Origin: an uncultured Collinsella sp. | GTDB taxonomy: Bacteria; Actinomycetota; Coriobacteriia; Coriobacteriales; Coriobacteriaceae | Direction of reading: 5' to 3' | Assembly (NCBI GenBank): GCA_900550735.1 | Contig: URTD01000043.1 | Location: forward strand, 1 to 12,232 | DNA length: 12,232 bases | In this document: piece after piece, positions 6,627 to 12,232 of the stretch | Layout of the letters: every line of letters begins with the position of its first letter | Numbering within the stretch: position 1 is the first letter of the stretch | The notes under the pieces: generated by a model | What the model saw: the letters and a program-made list of their open reading frames with translations, nothing else | The model's database searches: none | Told to the model about the DNA's origin: nothing | Made by a program: the position numbers and the translations under genes

Positions 6627-7741
6627 ATATCGGACATGCACGCCGCAAGATTACCCCGCAAGGCGACATCTATCTAATCGGATACCGTAACCTCCCCAAC
6701 CGTCTGGAGCCTGCGACAGGCGTCCATGACGACGTCTTCGCCAACGCGATTCTTTTCCAACAGGACGACCGCGAAGTTTTTCTCTTCAACGCCGATGTTC
6801 TCGAGTTTGAGGAGAGCATGGCCGAGGAGGTTAAGACGATGCTCGCCGAGCGCTACGGAATCGACCGTGACTGCGTTCTGCTCTCCGCGACGCACGACCA
6901 CACTTCGATCGTCGCCTACCATCGCAGCTGGTGGACGGGAAAATTCAACGAGGACTACTATCGCTGGTTCCTCGATACCATCTGTCAATGCTTCGAAGAG
7001 TGCCGCGCCAACGCGCGACCTGCGACCTGTCGCATGGGCAAAAAAGTCATCACCGGTTTCTACGACAACCGCATCATTCCCGGTGAGCTTGCCGACAATG
7101 AGGTTATCGTGGTGTCGTTCTTCGATACCGAAGGCAAGCCATTTGCGGGCTTTGTGAACTGGGCGGTGCATTCCGCTTGCGTCGGACCCGACTGCACGGA
7201 GCTCACGAGCGAACTCGCCGGTCTTACCGGCAAAAAGCTCGCTCAGAGCCTTGGTTACTATCCGGCCATGGTCGTCGGTGCTGCTGGCGACTGTAGCGAC
7301 CGCAATTTTCGTCAGGGACGCGGCATTCCCGAGGTCGAGCGCGTTTCGACCGGTCTTGCCGAGGCGATTTCCCAGATCAAGCTCGATCGCGAGGTCGTTC
7401 TCGACCGCATCGAGCCTCAGACGTTCTATCACACCGTTGCCCATGACGACTTTTCGCTCACGCTTAAGTGTGTCGTCATCAGTTTGGGCGGCCTGCATCT
7501 CTTTGTGTTCCCGAGTGAGCTCGGCAGCGACTTGGGTATTCGCATGAAGCGCGAATGCCCGGTCGAGGGAATAGTTTGCGGTTACACCAACGGCTATTTC
7601 GAGTATTTCCTTCCGGCACGCGAGTACGGCCTCTCTTTTGAGACCGAGCGTACTCAGATTCCCCAGGGCGAACCGGAACGTCTGTGTGACAAGTTCTGCC
7701 AGACGACGAGACTTCTCGGCGCAGCAGATTCGCGTCTGTAG
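6623..7741 (+). CDS. Neutral/alkaline ceramidase-like hydrolase with intact active site
   Basis: A 372-residue paralogue of the preceding gene. The opening GHARRKITPQ is family-typical, as is GVHDDVFANAILFQ at 33-46. The expected active-site set is present: SATHDHTS (His91, His93), NWAVHS (His183), GAAGDCSDRN (Ser225 at the nucleophile position), PSELG (Glu299 for the usual PGE) and GYTNGYFEYFLPAREY (Tyr ligand region, 320-335). In characterised family members these bind zinc and cleave an N-acyl amide. This version has no signal peptide and no C-terminal domain, being far shorter than secreted ceramidases of roughly 650 residues, so it should act in the cytosol on something other than membrane ceramide. 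The ATG at 6623 follows AAAGGAG by 7 nt and overlaps the upstream stop. Its neighbour is a PTS permease, which hints at an imported, phosphorylated conjugate as substrate. Confidence 0.8.
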   Translation: MNIGHARRKITPQGDIYLIGYRNLPNRLEPATGVHDDVFANAILFQQDDREVFLFNADVLEFEESMAEEVKTMLAERYGIDRDCVLLSATHDHTSIVAYHRSWWTGKFNEDYYRWFLDTICQCFEECRANARPATCRMGKKVITGFYDNRIIPGELADNEVIVVSFFDTEGKPFAGFVNWAVHSACVGPDCTELTSELAGLTGKKLAQSLGYYPAMVVGAAGDCSDRNFRQGRGIPEVERVSTGLAEAISQIKLDREVVLDRIEPQTFYHTVAHDDFSLTLKCVVISLGGLHLFVFPSELGSDLGIRMKRECPVEGIVCGYTNGYFEYFLPAREYGLSFETERTQIPQGEPERLCDKFCQTTRLLGAADSRL

Positions 7742-7934
7742 GCCTGATTGCGTGATATGGGCCAATGAGGCTCATTGCCATGTGATCGGCATCTTCCATC
7801 TTCTCTGCCGTTCCCCATCCCGGGCGTACGTGCGTCCGCGGATTTCAAGGGGGGAAGCGGGTTCCTTGCCCTCCCACGTCGACTACGGAGGCATGAAATC
7901 GATGCTATACCCCGCTCAGAAAAAGGAGAATTCC
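7742..7934 (+). other. 193-nt intra-operon gap before the PTS gene
   Basis: No credible gene is present. It holds a perfect dyad CAATGAG-G-CTCATTG (7763-7777), flanked by ATGG and CCAT that could extend a stem with a bulge, and a weaker possible stem CAAGG...CCTTG near 7846-7869. Neither is followed by a T-run, so no terminator is called. An ATG at 7893 is in frame with the PTS protein but its GGAG is too close to serve it. I found no convincing second promoter and no clear antiterminator (RAT) sequence. The stems may affect transcript processing or stability. Confidence 0.4.
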
Positions 7935-9377
7935 ATGAAATACCAGAAGCTTTGCGATGAAATCATCACAAAGGTCGGTGGTCGAGACAATGTGTTAGAC
8001 GTGAGCCACTGCATTACGCGTCTCCGCTTCCGCCTCAAGGATGAATCGCTCGCCCAGACCAATGAGCTTAAGGCGACGAAGGGCGTCGTTGACGTCATCC
8101 AGGCCGGCGGACAGTATCAGGTCGTGATTGGTGCCACTGTCGAGGCCGTCTACAACGACCTTGTTCAGATTGGCGGGTTCGACTCCAAACCCGCACTCGA
8201 TATCGATGAGGGCGACGACGTCAAAAAGGGCGATCCATTCTCGCGTCTGCTTGCCATCATCTCCGAGATTCTGCAGCCGGTTCTTGGCGTGCTTATGGCC
8301 GGTGGCTTTATCAAGTCGATGCTCGCGCTCTGCACGGTTGCCGGTTGGCTTGCCAAGGACAGCAATACGTATGTGACGCTCTCGGCAATCGGAGATTCGG
8401 TCTTCTATTACTTTCCGCTAATCATTGGCTGGACGTCGGCCAAGAAGTTCGGACTTAAGCCCGTTATGGGAATGGCACTCGGTGGCATCCTCGTCTACCC
8501 GACGCTCGTTGCCCTTATGGGTGGAGATCCGCTCTACACGCTCGGCGCCGGCACGGTCTTCGAGTCCAATGTCTACGGTGATATTTTTGGCATCCCGCTG
8601 ATCATGCAGAATTACTCATCGACGATTCTGCCTGCGATCTTTATCGTCTGGATTGCCTCCAAGGTGCACAAGGCCCTTTCTAACGCGCTGCCCGCGCTTG
8701 TGAGCTCGTTCTTCTCCAACATCCTGACGCTCCTCATTTGCGGCATCCTTGGCCTGCTTGTGGTCGGTCCGGTCATGACGGTCCTCTCCAACATCGTTGC
8801 CCAGATCATCTTGATGCTCATCAACTTCCAGCCCGCCATCGCCGGCTTCGTCATCGGCACGTTCTGGAGCCTGCTCGTCATGTTCGGCCTGCACTGGGGT
8901 ATCATCCCGCTGTGGTTTCTCGATGTCGCAACCTACGGCTATGACCTCATTAACCCGCTCGTGTATGCAGGCGGTTGTGCCATCGCCGGTGCTGTGCTTG
9001 GCATGGTCATCCGAACCAAGGACTCCGAGGAAAATGCTGCCGTCAACATTCCCGCTCTTGTCTCTTCGATTTTCGGTGTCAACGAGCCTGCGCTTTACGC
9101 CATCTTGCTGCCGCGTAAGCGTCTTATGTGGGCAACCTTTATTTCCGCTGGTGTAGGCGGCGCCATTGCCGGCCTCATGGGTACCAAACTCTATGCCTTC
9201 GGTGCCTCCGGCCCGCTCGGTTTCCCGAGCTTTATTAACCCTGCCGGCATCGACACGGGCTTTATCGGCCTTGTCATCTCCGGTGTGGTCGCTTTCGTTC
9301 TGGCTCTTGTCGCCGCTATGGTGATCGGTACCAGGAAGGACGAGGGCGGTAAGGCGCTCAACATCTCGGTGGACTAG
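7935..9377 (+). CDS. PTS EIIBC permease, glucose superfamily (beta-glucoside/sucrose-like)
   Basis: A 480-residue membrane component of the phosphoenolpyruvate sugar phosphotransferase system. Residues 1-80 are an EIIB domain with the phosphorylation site Cys26 in SHCITRLRFRLKD, followed by GVVDVIQAGGQYQVVIG. A charged linker (80-100) leads into an EIIC domain of about ten membrane segments from 101 to 467, with MFGLHWGIIPLWF at 316-328 and GVNEPALY at 381-388, the counterpart of the GITEPA substrate motif with Glu384 retained. It ends soon after the last helix, so there is no fused EIIA and an EIIA must be supplied by another gene. The ATG at 7935 follows AAAAAGGAGAA by 4-5 nt; longer in-frame reading upstream overlaps the hydrolase gene and is not credible. 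It should import and phosphorylate a sugar, probably a glycoside or modified sugar handled by the upstream hydrolases. Specificity cannot be assigned. Confidence 0.92.
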   Translation: MKYQKLCDEIITKVGGRDNVLDVSHCITRLRFRLKDESLAQTNELKATKGVVDVIQAGGQYQVVIGATVEAVYNDLVQIGGFDSKPALDIDEGDDVKKGDPFSRLLAIISEILQPVLGVLMAGGFIKSMLALCTVAGWLAKDSNTYVTLSAIGDSVFYYFPLIIGWTSAKKFGLKPVMGMALGGILVYPTLVALMGGDPLYTLGAGTVFESNVYGDIFGIPLIMQNYSSTILPAIFIVWIASKVHKALSNALPALVSSFFSNILTLLICGILGLLVVGPVMTVLSNIVAQIILMLINFQPAIAGFVIGTFWSLLVMFGLHWGIIPLWFLDVATYGYDLINPLVYAGGCAIAGAVLGMVIRTKDSEENAAVNIPALVSSIFGVNEPALYAILLPRKRLMWATFISAGVGGAIAGLMGTKLYAFGASGPLGFPSFINPAGIDTGFIGLVISGVVAFVLALVAAMVIGTRKDEGGKALNISVD

Positions 9378-9397
9378 TCTGTCTGCGCACTTTAACT

Positions 9398-9445
9398 AAA
9401 TATGCCTCGGACGGCGACGTGCCGCCCGAGGCATATTTGTGTTTT
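9398..9445. terminator. Strong terminator between convergent PTS and LysR genes
   Basis: AAATATGCCTCGG (9398-9410) pairs perfectly over 13 bp with CCGAGGCATATTT (9426-9438). An inner CGGC/GCCG stem caps a 5-nt loop, and GTGTTTT follows. The A-rich left flank gives a T-rich tail on the opposite strand, so it could end both the operon and the minus-strand LysR transcript. Confidence 0.92.
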
Positions 9446-9500
9446 GTGCCGTTGTCAGCGTGTTTGCGGACACAGGTCTGCGGTTGTGGAGCAGCGGGGA

Positions 9501-10424
9501 TTATGACGGTCGTGCCGCGGTGGAAGACGCACGGTCGCCCTGCAGGAGCTGACGGTAGGGGAGGAAGCCGATGAACGAGACGACCGCCTGCGAGTGCGCG
9601 GCATTCCGCTTGAGGTAGAGCCTGACCTCGGAGGTCGTCGCGGGCTCAAGCGGCACCAGGGCTACCTTTCCGCTGGCAAGCGATTCCGCCGGCTTGCGCA
9701 TGAGGAATGAGACGCCGGCGCCGCGTGCGACAAGAGAGATGATGTTCTCGGCTCGTTTGCCGGTGAACGTAACACGTGGGCCAAATCCAGCTTCTCGACA
9801 AAGGGAAAGGACGAGCTCGCTTACGAACGAGCCTTGGGGAAGCATGAGGAAATTCTCGTCGATAAGGTCGTCTATCTCGACGGTGTCACGTTCGGCGAGC
9901 GGATGGTCGAGCGGAAGGACGGCCACGAGCCGGTCGGTCGTAAAGGGAATCTTTTTGAACTCCGGCTCGATGGCGCCGCTGTCACGGATGAAGGCCAGGT
10001 CAATGTCCTCGTGCAGGAGCATGCGCTTGAGTGTGTCGCCCTCGCCCTCGATGAGCTCAACAGAATATGAGGGGTTCGCCTGCTGAAAATCGATGACGGC
10101 GTCCGTGATCCCATAAGGGGCCATAATGGGGATAGAACCTACGGTGAGGTGCTCGAGCGGCTCACCTGCGCCTATTTGAATGGCGGCAAGATAGCGGTGC
10201 TGAAGCGTCGCAATTTTTTGCGCATAGGGGAGGAGCGCTTCACCTTGCGCGGTGAGTGTTACGTGGCGCTGGCTTCGATCGATGAGCTTGCAGCCGAGTT
10301 CGTGCTCCATTGCCATGATGTGCTTGGAGAGGGTTGATTGCGACATGAAAAGCAGTTCCGCCGCATCAAGAAACGTGCGTGACTGCGCTAAGATGGCGAA
10401 TTCGCCAAAGCGGCTGATATCCAT
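9501..10424 (-). CDS. LysR-family transcriptional regulator, candidate regulator of the hydrolase-PTS operon
   Basis: A 307-residue LysR-type regulator. The N-terminal helix-turn-helix is clear (FLDAAELLFMSQSTLSKHIM, then MEHELGCKLIDRSQRHVTLT), and the effector-binding domain begins near residue 92 (EHLTVGSIPIMAPYGITDAV). It includes DIDLAFIRDSG, LVAVLPLDHPLAE and VARGAGVSFLMRK, all typical of the family. The ATG at 10424 is preceded by CCGGAGG with a 7-nt spacer. The C-terminal tail (QGDRASSTAARPS) is polar and probably disordered. It converges on the operon at 4297-9377 and follows the deformylase by 36 nt, so it may be co-transcribed with that gene. Operon control is inferred from proximity and from the LysR box at 4199-4215. 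The inducer is unknown, perhaps a product of the pathway. Confidence 0.92.
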   Translation of the reverse strand: MDISRFGEFAILAQSRTFLDAAELLFMSQSTLSKHIMAMEHELGCKLIDRSQRHVTLTAQGEALLPYAQKIATLQHRYLAAIQIGAGEPLEHLTVGSIPIMAPYGITDAVIDFQQANPSYSVELIEGEGDTLKRMLLHEDIDLAFIRDSGAIEPEFKKIPFTTDRLVAVLPLDHPLAERDTVEIDDLIDENFLMLPQGSFVSELVLSLCREAGFGPRVTFTGKRAENIISLVARGAGVSFLMRKPAESLASGKVALVPLEPATTSEVRLYLKRNAAHSQAVVSFIGFLPYRQLLQGDRASSTAARPS

Positions 10425-10460
10425 AGGGAGGCCTCCGGTACCCTCATTTTGGCAGGTGGC

Positions 10461-10871
10461 CTAAACCACGACGCCATTGCAGTGGTCGATTTCGTGCTGG
10501 ATGATCTCGGCGGTGTAGCCCGAGAAGTTTTTGATGCGGTGAACGAAGTTCTCGTCCAAATACTCAACCTTAATGCGGCGATAGCGGGTACAGGGACGCT
10601 CGCCGGTCAGCGAGAGGCATCCTTCGCTCGTCTGATAGGCATTGACCTGCTCAAGGATTTGAGGGTTGTACATCAGGAGTGTCCTGTTGCCGTCCTTTAC
10701 GCAGATGATGCGTTTGCGCACGCCGATCATGTTGGCGGCGAGGCCCACGCACTCGCGCTCATGCTCGTGGAGTGTATCCAGGAGATCCTGCCCGGTTGCG
10801 GCATCGTCGGGTCCCGCGTCTTCGGAAGGCAGACGCAAAAAGAACTCGGATTTCATGATGGGCTTAATCAT
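10461..10871 (-). CDS. def: Short-form peptide deformylase with altered motif 1
   Basis: A 136-residue member of the peptide deformylase family, which removes the formyl group from the N-terminal methionine of new proteins in the cytosol. Motif 2 (EGCLSL, Cys85) and motif 3 (QHEIDH, His126, Glu127, His130) supply the three metal ligands and the catalytic Glu. Motif 1 reads CVGLAANM (41-48) where standard enzymes have GxGLAAxQ, so the first Gly is Cys and the oxyanion-stabilising Gln is Met48. I recall this as a feature of a compact deformylase group in gut Gram-positives, so it is probably inherited and not damage. It is shorter than E. coli Def (about 169 residues). The ATG at 10871 follows GAGGAG by 6 nt. 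It probably supplements a standard deformylase elsewhere. No fmt gene is nearby. Confidence 0.85.
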   Translation of the reverse strand: MIKPIMKSEFFLRLPSEDAGPDDAATGQDLLDTLHEHERECVGLAANMIGVRKRIICVKDGNRTLLMYNPQILEQVNAYQTSEGCLSLTGERPCTRYRRIKVEYLDENFVHRIKNFSGYTAEIIQHEIDHCNGVVV

Positions 10872-11076
10872 GGCGGGCTCCTCATGTCTTATGCTTTCGT
10901 GGACTTTTAATAATAGCGCGGAAGGAAAGCTGTGCGTCCGCGTTACAATCTTTCGATGTTGGACCATGTTGCCAGATTCGTCGTGTACGGCGTCTGGCGT
11001 AAGTCTAGGGCTCATTTTTCGCCCTGGACCGTTCCTCTGGGGCGATGCGACTGTCGTTCCAAGAGGAAGGAAATGC
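10872..11076. other. Divergent intergenic region between def and the MFS exporter
   Basis: This 205-nt stretch must carry promoters in both directions. On the minus strand TATTAT (10915 to 10910) is a possible -10 for the deformylase, with only a weak -35. On the plus strand an inverted repeat GCCAGA (10971-10976) / TCTGGC (10993-10998), with a 16-nt spacer, could be an operator for the exporter. A short AGGGC/GCCCT hairpin lies near 11007-11025 but has no T-run after it. AGGAAGG (11064-11070) is the exporter's ribosome binding site. No gene is seen. Confidence 0.4.
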
Positions 11077-12232
11077 ATGGGGAGCAAATCTCAGCAACAA
11101 GTTCAAGTAACGCCATCGGCCTCTGCGGCGATTCTCGTCGTAATGTATATTGCAGCCTTTGTTGCCGCGTTTAACGAGAACATCATTAACGTGGCGTTGC
11201 ACGACATTATGGCAGCCTTTTCGGTGGGTGCCACCACGGCACAGTGGCTCGTCTCGGGCTACATGATCGTGACGTCGATTTTTACGGCCATCATGGCCTT
11301 CCTGTCCGGCCGTTTCTCGACGCGCAAGCTGCTGTTTTTCGCATGCGGATGCATGGTCGCCGGCGAAGTCCTGTGCCTGGTCGCTCCGTCGTTTAGCGTT
11401 TTGCTGCCAAGTCGTATTTTGCAGGCTGCGGGATCGGGCATCTTGTTCCCGCTCATGATGAACGTGGTGCTGTCTTGCGCCCCGCGCGAGAAGCTCGGTT
11501 TGTATCTGAGCCTGGGCGGCGCCTGCATTACGCTAGGACCGGCGTTTGGACCCGTGATTAGCGGTCTTATGTGCACGTTATTTGGCTGGAGGGCGGTGTT
11601 TGTAGTGCCGCTGGTGGGCGGCATTGTGGTCGCTGCGGCGGGCGTTAAGCTTGTTCAGAATGTCGGAGAGCGCTCGAACACCACGCTTGATATTCTGTCG
11701 GTTGTTTTGCTCGCCGCCGGCATTACGGCATTTGTGTATTCCGTAGGCGAGTTCTCGACCAATCTGATTGCCGGCATCGTGGCGCTTTTCGCCGCCATTG
11801 TGCTGCTCGGCCTGTTTGCGGCCCGTCAGCTCAAGCTCGAGCATCCGGTGCTTAACGTGCGTCCCATGGCGAGCTTTCGCTTTTGGCCTGCGTGTTTGCT
11901 TGTGGTGGTGTCGATGATGACGACGTTCTCGATGAGCGTTTTGTTGCCGCTCTATTTTGAGGGCGCATACGGCATGACCGCACTTATTGCGGGCTTGCTC
12001 ATTTTGCCGGCGATTGCCTGCAACGCCGTGACCTCGATTGTGGGCGGACGCGTGATGGACGCCCGTGGCGCATGGCCGCTGCTGCCGGTCGGTTTTGCCC
12101 TGATTGCCGTGGGGCAGACTGCCATCTCGATGACGGCGGCAAGCATGAACATCGGCGTCGTCGTGGCGCTGACCGTTGTGGTGTATGCCGGAGTCGGTTT
12201 GGTGCTGAGCCCCTCGCAAACGGCCGGCTTGG
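11077..12232 (+). CDS. MFS exporter, DHA2 (EmrB/QacA) family, C-terminus beyond the window
   Basis: Open from ATG 11077 to the window edge, giving 385 residues of a 14-helix-type major facilitator drug:proton antiporter of the inner membrane. Visible marks are NENIINVALHDI near residues 30-41 (the counterpart of the DHA2 LDxTIVNVALP motif, with the Asp replaced), AQWLVSGYMI at about 50-59, FLSGRFSTRKLLFF (motif A), SRILQAAGSGILFPLMMN (motif B) and LGGACITLGPAFGPVISG, the motif C of antiporters. The ATG at 11077 is preceded by AGGAAGG with a 6-nt spacer; an ATG four bases earlier is out of frame. It is divergent from the deformylase. The substrate is not predictable; family members export drugs, dyes, bile-salt-like compounds or metabolites. 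Long open frames on the opposite strand here are coding shadows. Confidence 0.9.
   Translation, partial: MGSKSQQQVQVTPSASAAILVVMYIAAFVAAFNENIINVALHDIMAAFSVGATTAQWLVSGYMIVTSIFTAIMAFLSGRFSTRKLLFFACGCMVAGEVLCLVAPSFSVLLPSRILQAAGSGILFPLMMNVVLSCAPREKLGLYLSLGGACITLGPAFGPVISGLMCTLFGWRAVFVVPLVGGIVVAAAGVKLVQNVGERSNTTLDILSVVLLAAGITAFVYSVGEFSTNLIAGIVALFAAIVLLGLFAARQLKLEHPVLNVRPMASFRFWPACLLVVVSMMTTFSMSVLLPLYFEGAYGMTALIAGLLILPAIACNAVTSIVGGRVMDARGAWPLLPVGFALIAVGQTAISMTAASMNIGVVVALTVVVYAGVGLVLSPSQTAGL

Noticed and set aside
6674..7765. A 363-residue open frame antisense to the second ceramidase-like gene
   Set aside because: It is a shadow of a gene with clear family motifs, and the composition is that of reversed codons.
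7638..7934. 99-residue N-terminal extension of the PTS protein
   Set aside because: It overlaps the end of the upstream hydrolase in another frame, lacks PTS similarity and would precede the normal EIIB start.
11578..12219. A 213-residue His- and Arg-rich antisense open frame
   Set aside because: It lies wholly within the DHA2 exporter, whose membrane segments and motifs are convincing on the plus strand; the His/Arg richness comes from reversed hydrophobic codons.
1..12232. CRISPR array, tRNA, rRNA, insertion sequence or prophage
   Set aside because: No regularly spaced repeats, no cloverleaf-like segment, no transposase or integrase motif and no flanking inverted repeats were seen on either strand.

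Overview
This is a high-GC stretch with strong purine-rich Shine-Dalgarno sites, several GTG starts and dense coding. The gene content (Kup, a short-form deformylase, a glucose-superfamily PTS permease, LysR regulators, a DHA2 exporter) and the coding style suggest a gut Coriobacteriia actinobacterium, most likely Collinsella or a close relative. That assignment is inferred from overall character; no rRNA or other phylogenetic marker is present. I see no mobile element, CRISPR array, tRNA, rRNA or origin.

Layout. (1) 1-337, minus: the 5' end of a Kup potassium transporter, cut by the window edge. (2) 495-2382: an EamA/DMT exporter (minus) divergent from a LysR regulator (plus), sharing a 118-nt intergenic region that holds a dyad fitting a LysR box. 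(3) 2545-4065, plus: an unusual fusion of an N-terminal XRE-type HTH domain to a complete AlaA-type aminotransferase. A strong internal ribosome binding site and ATG sit exactly where a free-standing 405-aa AlaA would begin. An array of AATTGAAC half-sites lies upstream and a strong terminator follows.

(4) 4199-9438, plus: a probable four-gene operon with its own promoter, a LysR-type box upstream and a strong terminator at the end. It encodes an amidohydrolase-fold protein missing three of the usual metal ligands, two translationally coupled cytosolic proteins related to neutral ceramidases (the first degenerate, the second with an intact set of active-site residues), and a PTS EIIBC permease without an EIIA domain. 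This is the most novel part of the window: it looks like an uptake-and-hydrolysis pathway for an unidentified, probably amide- or ester-linked sugar conjugate. (5) 9501-10871, minus: a short-form peptide deformylase followed 36 nt later by a LysR regulator that converges on the operon and is the natural candidate for its regulator. (6) 11077 to the end, plus: the N-terminal two thirds or more of a DHA2-family major facilitator exporter.

How the genes could work together: the LysR protein at 9501-10424 may activate the promoter at 4235-4264 through the dyad at 4199-4215, which is centred near -64 of the predicted start, the usual LysR recognition position. EIIBC would then import and phosphorylate the substrate, and the intracellular hydrolases would cleave it. 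Substrate and products cannot be read from the sequence.
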